A model generated the notes under the pieces. It did no database searches and was not told where the DNA came from. It saw only the letters and a list, made by a program, of their open reading frames with translations. From Pisolithus tinctorius (Eukaryota > Basidiomycota > Agaricomycetes > Boletales > Pisolithaceae), in NCBI GenBank assembly GCA_024663395.1, contig JANFAH010000010.1, positions 930,001-994,000 on the forward strand: DNA of 64,000 bases, in the 5' to 3' direction. Positions 11,127 through 22,255 of the stretch are shown piece by piece. Position 1 is the stretch's first letter. Each line of letters begins with the position of its first letter. Made by a program: the position numbers and the translations under genes.

Positions 11127-12090
11127 TGGTACAGTGGGTTTTTCAAGAACCCACTGTAGGAATAGGTAATAAGTAGTACCTAGAAATAGTAACAGTCAGT
11201 AATGGGCGAGTTTAGTGCTCGACCCAAAAGGGAGGTTCTCTCTGGAGAAAGAAGTGTAGTAAAAATGTAAAAATTGCGAACTCAAATGGAATACTTAGCT
11301 CTGTCTATCTAATAGCTCTTGCCAGTCCTCCTGGCCCTTTGGGTACTCCCCAAAGTAATAAATCTAACTTCGAAAACTCACCGAAATGCGAGACTAAATC
11401 ACCCTACTACTGAGGGCCTGTGACATGGATTTGTTTCTTTGGTAAACTGAACTCGTGCGAACACAGCGTGCGTACTTAGTCAGCAACGTGGCTGCTCGCC
11501 ACTAAGTCCAGTGGTACAATGCAAAAAAAAACAAAAGAGGGAAATAAAACAAAGAAAAACTCTCCACCCCCTGAACCCCTGACCCAGGCAGCTTCTCCTA
11601 GGGAACTCGAACTTGTTCCCTACACCGTGCACGCTCTACTTTGTCCTTCAGAGCCTCAATCACATTCAGGAGCCATCCACACCACCTATCCCTCTCAACT
11701 GTCAAGTCTGTATCATCAGAAACGCTGGAGTTGGAATCCATCAAGATTGGAGAGATCGGAGATGGCAGAGTAACGAAGAGGATGCTCTGAGATGAATCAG
11801 AATCCCTTTATGTTGCAGTTGAATTGCTATTATTGCTACTATCAATTTCGTGACGTGCATTTTCCAGCCTGGCCATTGCTACTTCCAAGCTAGCTTCATC
11901 AAGTTGTCTGAGGAGATTTTTGCAGAGAGATTCACAGGGCATTGTTCTTCAAGACTTAGCTATTTAATTATTTGATATACTGCTAAAACTACTGTAATTT
12001 ATTTTGAGTCTGATGGGATGCCACACCATTCGGCTTGTTGGAGTTGAAAATGTAGTGGCCAGAACATGTTTCCAGAGCCAGTGCCAGAAC
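11127..12090. other. Non-coding right part of the Harbinger element
   Basis: No gene seen. The stretch is relatively CpG-rich and should hold the transposase promoter, since that gene reads leftward from 11126. An A-rich run at 11522-11560 is the only simple feature. Confidence 0.45.
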
Positions 12091-12226
12091 ACAGACAGAG
12101 CACTTCCAGAGCACTTCCAGTGCCACCTTGAGCGCCACTATTGAATAAGTGCACAGTCAAAGCAGGGCACACCAAAAAATGATGGGTTGCAGCAGAGACA
12201 ATCTGTGCACTGGTTCCAAGTGACAG

Positions 12227-12910
12227 TCAACTTGTAGTTGACCAGCAGATAACAGTATTCTTTAACCTTAGCACAAGCACAGTTTCAACTAGATGAATGC
12301 ATAATGAGAATGTAAATACATACTGTGAAGTCAGCAGGGAGGGAGATCCATGACTTGACTTGATATCCATATACTGGAAGGGTGTCATTAAGGAACTCAC
12401 AGAACCTTTGATGGAACTGATGGAATGCCATATCTGGCTGACCATTTTCCTCCAAGTCTTTCAGGGTTTGGGTCGCAATGACATGTGCACCAAGCTTAAT
12501 ATGATCAACTAAGGTATGCTCACTGACTGCATCAACTTCTGGATCTGATTCCCCAGAGACAGATTTCTTGAGGTGATCAACGTGCAATCTGAGAAGCTTT
12601 GTAGCGAGAACTTGATGATCTACCTGCGAGACCTAACGTGCATTTTAAAGTGACTGTGAGTAGGAGTGTCAGCACACACAGTTGTCATACCTGAGCAGGA
12701 ACATCTCTACCATTCAAACAGTGTTCATATGTGTCTCAGATTGGCTTATGCATACTTTCATTGGGCCAAGTGCTATAGTTGTGTGTGGCACCCTTTAGGT
12801 GGATATCTCGAATGACATGCTTCCAGAGGTGGACCTTTGGGAAATTCCAGTCAGTTCGCAGACCATCGATGTTGGACTTCATGACACATTTGGTGTAGTC
12901 CTGAAAATGA
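12227..12910 (-). other. C-terminal third of Plavaka 1 (best preserved frames)
   Basis: Part of the 7534-15456 pseudogene. The frame 12285-12587 reads VDHLKKSVSGESDPEVDAVS and DLEENGQPDMAFHQFHQRFC, matching the region in copy 2 that precedes the terminal CNPSF block. Introns of about 60 bp are likely near 12290-12345 and 12630-12700, but the boundaries are uncertain. Confidence 0.5.
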
Positions 12911-15639
12911 CATTACAACAAATTGGCATGAGCATGAAGTGTATAACTACCTTCAGTGTCTGATCAAATGCCAATATTTCATCGTTGATCATGTTAACCA
13001 TACCTTCGGTCTGGACATCTAAGCTAATGAGGCTATCAAGCTGTAGGTAGCTTCAGATGACTCAGAGGAGCTGGTACCCTTCAGGGGTTATACTCTTCTT
13101 CAAAACATTGATCCCCACTTAGAAGATTTGCTAGGGAAACAGTTCATCGACAGCCATCTGGTATTGGACACATGTACCTTGGAGATATTGGCCAGCTTGT
13201 TACCATCTGAAAAAGTGACATGAATAACTTGGTTGAAGTGTGCGAGGTTTTGCCAGCAAGGAAAACTTGCAACACTGTCATTGTCAAACATGAGAAGTGA
13301 CAATGTTCAGAGTGATTGACTGTAAAACAGTGACTCACTACTTCTCAACATCGGTTTTGATCTGTCACCTGAGCATGTTTACAGTCACCTTTAGGTCCCC
13401 AAAGACATGCTTGCCCCAAAAACCATGCCCATAATGCAGTTGGTCAAAGCTGCAGGCAAGGTGAAGATCAGAAAACCCAATCAGCCAGAACATGTTCTGC
13501 ATCCCATTATATATTAGTTTGCTGATGGTGATTTGTTGGTGGAAACTTACTTTGATCAGTCATAAACCTAACCACTTCAGCAAACCATCACCTTCAGCTT
13601 GATTCATAGCATTAATGCATCGATGCCCTGTGCATGTGTATGAGGTTCAAAAGTCCTAGAGAGGTCATGGAGTAGCTCTGATGGTACAAGACATACAGGG
13701 CAAGGGCGTTTGCCACCACAACCATGAGTGAGTGCCATCATGCATCTGTAGTAGGCCATTAAGTTAGTATCATTAGTCCAAGCAAGAAGAAGGAAGTATA
13801 TTACATCTCTTCAAAATGGCAGACAGCATCATAAGACTTGGAAAGAGCCAACAGGTAATGTTGTCATGCAAAGATGTATGTACATACCCAGTCTTCAAGT
13901 ACTGCTCAATCTCCAGAAGTAACTTTTTAAAAGATTCATGCCAAACAACACACTTGAGGGTTGTGTAGCCTAGCTTTCCCTCTTCTTCAGCATCTTTGGG
14001 GATCTGAAATGTTCTTAGCCTATACAAATATCTAAACAGTGGACATCATTCACAATAGGCAGCCAGCCAACAACAGTACCTCTGCCAATGACATTGCCAT
14101 TCCAAATCTCAACCGGCAAGTTTGCACAGTGCACAATGATGGGGTAACTCTTGGCAGTGCCAAAAGATGATAAGTTGGATTTGTCAGCATAAAGGATCAG
14201 GCCAAACAGCATGGCATTCTTGATATCTGGTAGACTTGACTAGCACAAATACAACATGTTATGTACAGGTAATGAATGACATATCAACCAGGCACATACT
14301 TGAATATCCCACCAATAATCTCCAGTCCAGGGCTCATTGTAAAAATGTTCATACTCAACGCTGTTGTGCCTGTAAAGTTGCTGTGCATCCCAGGTGAAGT
14401 GTGGACAGAGGAATGGATTTTCTAAGATATTGAGTGCCCACTCCCACAGTGGGCAAATATGTGCTTCAAACATACATTCTTCCTTTTTGTATGGTACCTT
14501 AACTTCGACCCTGGAGATCTATTTAGATAGGTAGGACAGATGGTGATGAATGGATATTTGAAAATCATACCAGAGTGAGTTCCATTACAGCTGCATCACA
14601 CACTTTGTGAAGTTTGGCATCATTCTTGAGCATGACTTGGATGGCTCCCTGTGTGACACGAGCAAAGAGATCCAGCAGGGCATTGACTTGTTGCTGGTTG
14701 AGTAGTGAAGCAAGTGCAATTTCTGCAAATTCAAAGTCACCCAACATGCAAAATGGGGACCAAGGTGTTTTGTCAACCAGGGATGGGGACTTCTCACTGT
14801 GAACATGGAACTCTTTGCAAGACTGATAAATCAGTGGTTGATTGCTTCTCAGATGAAATTGGATCTTGAATTCAGGAAGTTTTGCCACATTAGAACTTGT
14901 GGCAGTTGGCATTGACATGTCTGAGGGAATTATGAGCACTATGAGAATGTGCACCAAAGTGAATACATACCTGAGGCTTGGAGCATGTTGCTCATCTCAT
15001 TGTAATCTTGTCCCATAGTCACCTCGACTGCAGCCACAGTTTGTCTGAGACTAGGACCACAAGATAAATGAAAATCAGACTCACCAGGTTCATCGACAAA
15101 AAAATATCCTGTATCCATATGGTGAGCTTCAGGCACTTGAGGCTGCGATTTGAGTACTGATGCTCTTGCAGCTTGATGGTGGGCAGCTGAGTTAATAATT
15201 GAAGCCAGAAACCATTACATTGGGTCTGCATGTGCTATGCACCAATTAATGTACCTCATTGTTTCTCTTCATACTGATGTTCAAAAGCTACACACTCCCT
15301 CTCATCTTCTTTGTGCTTCCTTCAACTTGCCTTGTGCTGCTTGAAACTGGTTTTCTGAAATTTCCTGTTACAGTGAGGGCATTGATGGAGAATGGCATGA
15401 TTCTGTTCAGCATTTTGATGGGTTGAAGCTGAATGGGTGGTATGGGAGGGAGCCATGAGAGAAGATGTATCATAGCTGACTGATAGTTGTCAGACACACC
15501 GCATGTGCCATGTTCAGCTGATGTAAGACAATGTCATGCCATATCAGTCATTATCAGATCATTATCACTTGGTAACTTGGGTAACTCCCATCCAATGAAA
15601 TTTCTTCCCTTGGCACTGCCCCCAAGCCATTGACATGTC

Positions 15640-16833
15640 ATTACCAGACCATTTTAATGACCCTAATAAGGAAATATGCGAGCATTGTCAGCCAGTGGCA
15701 TTATTATGTGCCTTGAAAATTTGCAACATGGCCACCAAAACTCAGAGGAGACAAGATGTTGGGTTTTCAGGACACCAGGGTGTCCTGCAGAGGGGTGATC
15801 ATGGTGGTTGGATATGATCATTCATCAGAGGGAGGGGTTGTCTGGGATGTAAACTCAGTCTTTATAGAGCAACACTCCATTATCAAATCTCCAATCAGAG
15901 AGATGGGATTTGAACAGGAGTGGCATATCAACATTTTCTATGGCACAAAGTGCTGTCTGGACTACAGGGTCCTTCATGGAGGAGGATGCGACCTTCTGTG
16001 TGAGGTTTGTGTCGATGAGGTTGACAAACAGTGTTTGGGGAAGGAGGGTAACTCCTTTGTTATCATCATCATCATCATCATCAGGAACATGGTTGGGTCA
16101 TCAGGAAAGTGCATCAGGGGCAGCCAGGTCTTTGCCTGGAACATGTTCAAGTTGCAGATTAAAGTCTGCAAGATCCAGGAGCCAGTGAGCCTGGCATTGA
16201 TTCAAATTCTGGGGTGCCTTGAAGTAGGTCAAATTCTTGTGGTCGGTAAAGACCTTGACCAGGAATGGTGATCCATGGAGGTAATGCCTCCAGGACTTCA
16301 AACCTTGAATAACCCCAAGCAGTTCTCTGTCATAGATGTCATAATTTCTTTCTGCAGGGTTAAACAATTGAGAGATGAAGGCACAGGGTTGCCACTGGCC
16401 ATTGGAATCTTCCTAGAGGAGGATGCTTCCTGTCACATATTTTGACACATCAGTCATCATTGCAAATGGCTGAGAGGTGTTGGGCATTTGAAGGGTTGGT
16501 TGTGCCATGAAGATCCTTTTCAGGAGTTCAAATGTGGTCTGGCATTTCTTTGACCATTCCCAGGTAGTTGTTTTCTTGGTTAGGTTGATCAGGGGTTGGG
16601 CAATGTCAGAATAGTAGGGGACAAATCTCCTATAAAAGTTTGTGAATCCTAAAAAGGACTGCACATCTTTGACCTTCTTTGGGACAGGCCATTCTGTGAT
16701 GCCTTGGACTTTAACAGGGTCCATGGCAATGGTGTTTTCTTTGATGATCATTCCAAGGTATTCAACCTCAGTTAGATCGAAGTGGCACTTTTCCAGTTTG
16801 AGAGGAAGTGACAGTTCCCTCATTCATTCAAGA
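15640..16833 (-). pseudogene. Gypsy 1 pol: RT thumb, RNase H, start of integrase
   Basis: The frame at 16823-16413 holds the end of reverse transcriptase (KLEKCHFDLTEVEYLG, VQSFLGFTNFYRRFVPYYSD). RNase H follows at 16367-16101 ([47 protein letters not shown]). After a short Asp-rich spacer encoded by (ATC)n at 16060-16083, frames decay, but the integrase zinc-binding pattern HDHPSAGHPG can still be read near 15770-15800. The gene stops matching near 15640, where the Plavaka 1 upstream region begins. Confidence 0.75.
16829..16833. repeat. Target-site duplication CAAGA of LTR-B copy 1 (left)
   Basis: CAAGA; the partner copy is 21487-21491. Removing the LTR and one copy rejoins the gypsy 1 reverse transcriptase frame (HCVLE, a TGA that was probably CGA, then MRELSLPL). 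Confidence 0.8.
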
Positions 16834-17236
16834 TGTCATATCCATGACTCTCGGACTCGGACTCAGTCCAGTCTGGACCCCTAGCCCCTAACTCTGGTCA
16901 ACTCCAGTCCTTGTCCAACCTAGAAAACCCAGTCCCAGCCCTAGAAAACCCAACTCTGGCCTAAGTAACTTAAGTCCGATGTTTTACCCCTATCTCCGGT
17001 CCATTTCAGCCTCCTGGTGTCACACACCAAAGGTGTTGTGGACATGGTTACAGCTGACTCTGCCTAACTCATTGACGAGTTGTGCACAATGCCCAAGCAT
17101 GCAGATGAAGACTAAAGGCCTCATGTGTAGAAAGACTGCTGGACATTAACAGTCATCCTTCGCACAAGAATGAGTCATCAGTGCTAAAGAGAAAAGAGGA
17201 AGCAAGTTAAGGACACATTAAAGGTTTTTAGTGCCT

Positions 17237-17899
17237 TTGTACAGCATTCTGGTTTTCATCATATCTCCACCGTTTCCAAAGATATCAACTCCGTTCTCAC
17301 ACTTGCTTAAAGTGCTCAGCCACATGATTCTTCCTTCCAAATTTGGAGAGGATCCTCGCACCCTACACATGTCTACAGCACTCCATCCATCAGATGCTGA
17401 TTTCACTAAGTCCATCAATCATGGCCACCTCTTCATCAATCATCTCACTTGTTTCATTTGCCAGAGACAGTGGCTATGTATATCTGCCAGGTGTTCCCAC
17501 CAGCTTCCATCCTGAAGCCCCTGGTTCATCCTGTCATTGTCAGCCCTGTCTCATCCCATGCAGCTTGGTCAGCATGTTCTCCTTGTCAGTATGACTTCCA
17601 GAAGGATGTTCTTTGGTTGCCTCAGGTCTGTCACTCGATTAGAAAGGTCTTATGTGGTCGTTTCAGTCTCCCTGGTTGATGAAGCATATGGATTGTTCCT
17701 CCCTGCTCCCTGCACTGTCTTTGTTCCAGTCTCGTCCATCATTCTTCCCACTTTGCAACAGCTGCAGCATAATCTACTGTTCTCCAGCCTCCCTGATCAC
17801 ATTCATGACAAGTATGACGTGCATCTTGCCTTCTTACTGCAAGATCCAGCAGAGGACATCCCCCCTTCTCTTCCTCCTCCATCAGAGCCCCATTCATGA
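17237..17899 (+). pseudogene. LTR-A internal ORF, copy 2
   Basis: Same product as in copies 1, 3 and 4. The initiator ATG has become TTG, the one-base shift before ATGGCC is present, and a second one-base loss in the CCCC run near 17520 shifts the frame again. The C-terminal part (VSMTSRRMFFG to PPSEPHS) is open and ends at 17899. Confidence 0.4.
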
Positions 17900-18336
17900 A
17901 GTTTTTGTTAACTTCGCTGAGAGGACGAAAGAGTGGGAGACATGATCACATATGCTCTCATTGCCCCACAGACCCCCAACGCCCTAGCCCCCTTTGATGC
18001 CTGACTCATGCCCTTCAATTCTGGAATTAATACTTCCCTATCTGGAAACACTGTCCATCTGTCATGCCATCTTTGGATCTAGAGATGTCTCCACCAAGAT
18101 CTGACTTGCATCGCCACCCCCTAATGTGATATCAGTGCACTTACTCAGTTTCTGATTCTATTTGACTCATTTTGTGATATTTTGACTATCCTTGACTTGT
18201 TCATTGCCAATACTTACCAATCTTCTTTGCTTGCTTACTTTTCATTTCTTGCTTACTCATCATGATTACTCAGTTTTTACTCATTACTTACCAAGTGTTT
18301 GTGCCTTGTTTGTCACAAGCTGTGCTCCCCCCACAG

Positions 18337-18344
18337 TATATAAA
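18337..18344 (+). promoter_or_regulatory. TATA box of LTR-A copy 2
   Basis: TATATAAA in the same context as copy 1. Confidence 0.55.
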
Positions 18345-18641
18345 CCCCCATGTACTTAGCTACGAAGAAGCAATCCAAGAAGCAATCAGAATCAGTCAGT
18401 CCAGCTCAGTATTCCCCATTGTCAACAGTTGAGGCTCATTTGGAAGAGTCTATCTGTCACCATCCATCATCCTTGGTAGTTGAGGCTCCATCAAGGGTCT
18501 ATCTACCTTCATTCATTATCTGAAGCTCCATCCACACTTAGTCAGCAACCTTTTTCTTAGTCATTGTTCCACTCCTGCAAAACTTGTCAACCACTTGTGC
18601 CAGGAGCACATCCAAAAGATCATCACACCAGAGTACTTTCA

Positions 18642-18666
18642 GCTGAATACCTTCACTCTATTCAGC
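18642..18666 (+). promoter_or_regulatory. Leader hairpin of LTR-A copy 2
   Basis: GCTGAATA pairs with TATTCAGC around a 9-base loop. Relative to copy 1, both sides of one base pair have changed. Confidence 0.5.
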
Positions 18667-19731
18667 ATCCCCCATCCAGTCATCACTCGCTCATCTACTC
18701 CTGCATAACTCGTCGATGACTTGTGCCAGGAGCCCTCTACTTGAAGTCTCCCCCACATTTAGGTTTTTCTGCCATCCAGGTTCTGCAGAGGTACACCACC
18801 ACTCGCTCTATATTTGTCTTTGGTGTTGGTTTTGGTTGGTTTTTACCACCTTTCCACACTTTGACTCACACTGGCCTTGTGCTGCTCCACCCTGGTCCTC
18901 CTAGGTCCATGCCCGGGTCACCCGGACATAACTCCGGTCTCTTTCCCTTTGTTTGTGCTATATTTAGTCTCGTCCTTTTGTCTAACTCTGCTTACTGTAC
19001 AAATCCTGTGTCCAACCCTGGTTATGCTGGTCACCCGGACTTTGGCTATTAGCCTCTGCATAGCCACTATGGCTATCCACCCTCTTGCTAATCTTCTTGC
19101 TAATAGCTTATTAACAAGTCCAGCTCTATGTTCATTATCCTGGACCAGCCTCATGTATTTAACCCCTGTACATACTTTGTAGCAACCCAGTCAGAATATC
19201 AACTTCGTATTACCCTCAACTCTGTATTACCCTTGAGACTACTCTATAGCTAAGGCCAAGCCTTAAGCTATCCCCGACCCCTGTCCCAGACCTCTCCCTG
19301 GCTTGCATAAGGGTACAGCACATAAGCTGAGACCAAGGGAGGTAGATCCAACCCCAGACTGGCTTCCCCCCTGTGTGCACCCCAACACCGGTCAGTTTCC
19401 CATGCTACGAGTCTTGTTCCCATGCTCCCGGCCTTAAGTCTGGTCCTCTGGACTTAGCCCCTGACCTCCGGCCTTAACTCTGGTCCAACTGGACTTGGCC
19501 CCTGTCTCCTGGTGTCACACACCAAAGGTGTTGTGGACATGGTTACAGCTGACTCTGCCTAACTTGTTGATGAGTTGCACACAATGCCCAGGCATGCAGA
19601 TGAAGACTAAAGGCCTCATGCGTAGAAAGTCTGTTGGACGTTAACACTCATCCTTTGCACAAGAACGAGTCGTCAGTGCTAAAGAGAAAAGAGGAAGCGA
19701 GTTAAGCACACATTAAAGGTTTTTAGCGCCC

Positions 19732-20395
19732 ATGTACGGCATTCTGGTTTTCATCGTATCTCCCCCATTTCCAAAGATATCGACTCCATTCCCACACTCG
19801 CTTAAAGTGCTCAGCCCCACAATTCTTCCTTCCAAATTTGGAGAGGATCCTCACACCCTGCGCATTTCTACAGCACTCCATCCATCAGACGCTCATTTTG
19901 CTAAGTCCATCAATCATGGCCACCTCTTCATCGGTCGTCTCGCTTGTCTCATTTGCCAGAGACAGTGGCTATGTATATCTGCCAGGTGTTCCCACCAGCT
20001 TCCATCCTGAAGCCCCCTGGTTCATCCCGTCATTGTCAGCCCCATCTCATCCCATGCAGCTTGGTCAGTGTGTTCTCCTTGTCAGTATGACTTCCAGAAG
20101 GACGTTCTTTGGTCACCTCAGGTCTGTCACTCAGCTAGAAAGGTCTTATGTGGTTGTTTCAGTCTCCCCTCTTGATGAAGCATATGGATTGTTCCTCCCT
20201 GCTCCCTGCACTGTCTTTGTTCCAGTCTCGTCCATCATTCTTCCCACATTGCAACAGCTGCAGTATAATCTACTGTCCTCCAGCCTCCCTGATCGCATTC
20301 ATGATGAGTATGACATGCATCTTGCCTTCTTACTGCAAGATCCAGCAGAAGACGTCCTCCCTTCTCCTCCTCCTCCATCAGAGCCCCATTCATGA
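19732..20395 (+). CDS. LTR-A internal ORF, copy 3 (best preserved except for one shift)
   Basis: Two overlapping frames: 19732-20010 (MYGILVFIVSPPF...) and 19838-20395, an open frame of 185 codons whose conserved part starts at MATSSSVV (19916). The product has SFARDSGYVYLPGVPTSFHP, LLVSMTSRRTFFG, LERSYVVVSVSPLDEAYGLF and FLPAPCTVFVPVSSIILP, then an acidic Pro-rich tail ending SEPHS. Against copy 4 there is one extra base just before ATGGCC. Conservation of this frame across four copies, once CpG decay is discounted, argues that it encodes a protein. I recognise no family. It lies wholly upstream of the TATA box at 20833, that is, in U3. Confidence 0.45.
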
Positions 20396-20832
20396 AGTTT
20401 TTGTTAACTTCGCTGAGAGGATGGAAGGGTGGGAGATGCGATCGTGTATGCTCCCATTGCCCTGCAGACCCCCAATACCCTAGCCCCCTTTGACACCTGA
20501 CTCATGCCCTTCAATTCTGGAATTAATACTTCCCTGTCTGGAAACACCGTCCATCTGTCATGCCATCTTTGGATCTAGAGATGTCTCCACCGAGATCTAA
20601 CTTGCATCGCCACCCCCTAATGTGATACCAGTGCGCTTACTCAGTTTCTGATTCTATTTGACTCATTTTGTGATATTTTGACTATCCCTGACTCGTTTAT
20701 TGCCAATACTTACCAATCTTCTTTGCTTGCTTACTTTTCATTTCTTGCTTACTCATCATGATTACTCAGTCCTTACTCATTACTTACCAAGTGTTTGTGC
20801 CTTGTTTGTCACAAGCTGTGCTCCCCCCACAG

Positions 20833-20839
20833 TATATAA
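20833..20839 (+). promoter_or_regulatory. TATA box of LTR-A copy 3
   Basis: TATATAA followed by CCCCCCATGTACTTAGC, the same layout as the other copies. Confidence 0.55.
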
Positions 20840-21156
20840 CCCCCCATGTACTTAGCTACAAAAAAATCAATCAGAAGCAATCAGAAAAAATCAGAAGTCA
20901 CTCAGCAGCCAGTTCAGTGCATATCTCATCATCGACAGTTGAGGCTCATTTGGAAGAGTCTATCTGTCACCATCCATCATCCTTGGTAGTTGAGGCTCCA
21001 TCAAGGGTCTATCTACCTTCATTCATCATCAGCAGTATCATCAGTGCTTAGTCAGCAACCTCTTGCTTAGTCATTGTTCCACTCCTGCATAACTCGTCAT
21101 CGACTTGTGCCAGGAGCATATTCTATTGAAGTCTATTACTCCCAAGTCCTTTCGGC

Positions 21157-21177
21157 TGAACACCCCTGCTCTGTTCA
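21157..21177 (+). promoter_or_regulatory. Leader hairpin of LTR-A copy 3
   Basis: TGAACA pairs with TGTTCA. The outer pairs seen in copy 1 are lost here because AGC reads ATC. Confidence 0.4.
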
Positions 21178-21491
21178 TCATCCCCTTCTCAATCAGCATT
21201 CATTCATCCTCTCCTGCATAACTTGTCGATGACTTGCGCTAGGAGCACCTGCCATTGAAACTCCCCCCCATTTTAGGTTTCTCTGCACTCCAGGTTCTGC
21301 GGAGGCAAACCACCACTCGCTCTTATTTGTCTTTTGTGTTGGATTTGTTTGGTTTTCACCAGCATTCCACACTTTGACTCACACCAGCCTCGACTTTGGC
21401 CACTTGCACTTAACCCCTGTCTTCTGGCCTTGACTCTGGCCACCCAGACTTGCCCCTGTCACCTGAGGGTAAACCTGTACTTCACACAAGA

Positions 21492-22200
21492 ACACAGTGG
21501 GTTCTTCATTTATGTTCCTCAGGGTCAGTAGAGAAGATGAGGAGGTCATCCATGTAGATGACCAACCATCCTTCAGTGATCATGTCTCAGAACAAATTGT
21601 TCATGAATCACTGGAAGGTAGTGGGGGAGTTGCACAACCCAAAGAACATGACAGTTAGTTTGAAGAGACCACCAAATCTTTCTGTTTCATGGTACACAAC
21701 TTGGCAATTGCAGTACTGGCAGTGTCTGAGGAGGTGAAAGAGTTCTTGAAGTCTTTCATAAAATCAGCAAAGGAGCCAAAACTCAGGGGGTTCTTTTCCA
21801 GAGATGTTTTCTGGAAGGTCGCTGCCCAGGAATGGGCAACACCTTTCTTCATATACAACAAGGCATAGATGACCTTTTTGGTGTCCATGTTGTAAATTTC
21901 TTCATTTACCAAGAGATAGGTCTGTACAGAGTACAGCCAACTCATGGTGTTCTTCTGGTCACCATCAAAATCAGACAAGGCACCGATCTTCAATTCAGTG
22001 GCTTTAATGGTGGCATTGCTGACCATAGCCTTTGTTGATGAACCAGACATCATAATCTGGGGTGGGGGCAGGGGTGTAGGAAAGGTGGTGGCAGGTACTG
22101 GTGGGATGGGAGTACCAAGTGTGGTGAGTGACTGAATAAAGAGATTCAAGAGGATACCAGAGGTGAATCCTCTATCTGGTTGTTTGGGTTCATTGGAGGA
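21492..22200 (-). pseudogene. Gypsy 1 gag start fused by deletion to the RT active-site region
   Basis: The minus frame 22149-21655 is a gag N-terminal half with the retrotransposon gag pattern: LSDFDGDQKNTMSWLYSVQT, MKKGVAHSWAATFQ and FADFMKDFKNSFTSSDTAS. At about 21690 it passes straight into reverse transcriptase sequence, [15 protein letters not shown], then the active site VIYMDDLLIFS near 21560, and reaches the LTR-B insertion at 21492. The catalytic Asp pair is intact, but TGA stops surround it. This is a deletion fusion, not a functional gene. Confidence 0.75.
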
Positions 22201-22235
22201 GGTGTCAGTGACAGTGCTCTCCTGTTCTTTGTGAG

Positions 22236-22255
22236 TGGGTCACAACAGCACCCAA
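22236..22255 (-). other. Primer-binding site of gypsy 1
   Basis: Directly next to the LTR end, the minus strand reads TTGGGTGCTGTTGTGACCC. TGG following the LTR is the usual complement of a tRNA CCA end. The tRNA species was not determined. Confidence 0.5.

Larger units (their letters stand above)
7842..12139. mobile_element. PIF/Harbinger DNA transposon, 4.3 kb
   Basis: The terminal inverted repeats are AGTGGTGCTCAAGGTGGC at the left and the complement of AGTGGCGCTCAAGGTGGC at the right, extending inward through CTGGAAGYGCTCTGGA. The 3-bp duplication ATT is at 7839-7841 and 12140-12142 (AAT in the host gene frame). The family normally prefers TWA targets, so ATT is slightly unusual. It carries a DNA-binding companion gene (plus) and a DDE transposase (minus), in convergent orientation. 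CpG is visibly more frequent here than in neighbouring DNA, which suggests a younger insertion. Confidence 0.85.
7534..15456 (-). pseudogene. Plavaka-type transposase, copy 1, split by a Harbinger element
   Basis: Plavaka transposases are cut-and-paste enzymes common in basidiomycetes. The start is at 15456 (MAPSHTTH), followed by a zinc finger (CPHCNRKFQ...). Collinear with copy 2 at 51949-55695 are: QVNALLDLFARVTQGA (about 14640), FYNEPWTGDYWWDIQ (14300), LILYADKSNLSSFGTAK (14150), KLGYTTLKCVVWHESFKK (13940), a CPC/VC block near 13690, FPKVHLWKHVIRDI-like sequence near 12820, and CNPSFFGVPCFDCALIQ at 12150. The next residues, YTETETTFIHLI, lie on the far side of the Harbinger insertion at about 7838, and the frame ends at 7534 after DSDMFLWTQ. 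Frames are broken by many stops and shifts, so this is a relic. Deleting 7842-12139 plus one ATT restores Leu-Ile-Gln-Tyr-Thr-Glu. Confidence 0.8.
17018..18870 (+). mobile_element. Solo LTR-A copy 2, inside LTR-B
   Basis: 1853 bp, TGTCACACACC to TTGACTCACA, with identical 4-bp duplications CTGG at 17014-17017 and 18871-18874. The uninterrupted LTR-B at 25212-26132 has CCAG at this site, so the ancestral target was probably CCGG. Confidence 0.85.
19513..21383 (+). mobile_element. Solo LTR-A copy 3, inside LTR-B
   Basis: 1871 bp, the copy with most CpG left. The flanking 4-bp copies are CTGG (19509-19512) and CCAG (21384-21387), the two single-step decay products of CCGG. The uninterrupted LTR-B has CCAG at this site, so one insertion event with later decay explains the mismatch. 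Confidence 0.85.
16834..21486 (+). mobile_element. Solo LTR, family LTR-B, copy 1 (split by two LTR-A copies)
   Basis: Starts TGTCATATCCATGACTC and ends GTAAACCTGTACTTCACA. Its three pieces (16834-17017, 18871-19512, 21384-21486) line up end to end with the uninterrupted copy at 25212-26132. TSD CAAGA at 16829-16833 and 21487-21491. The middle piece has a TTTAACCCC promoter-like stretch followed by pyrimidine-rich leader sequence. Confidence 0.85.

Noticed and set aside
7842..12139. Convergent Harbinger genes considered as host genes
   Set aside because: Terminal inverted repeats and the ATT duplication enclose both, and the host frame rejoins outside.
16060..16083. (ATC)n simple repeat
   Set aside because: It encodes the Asp-rich spacer after gypsy RNase H on the minus strand; such spacers are usual there.
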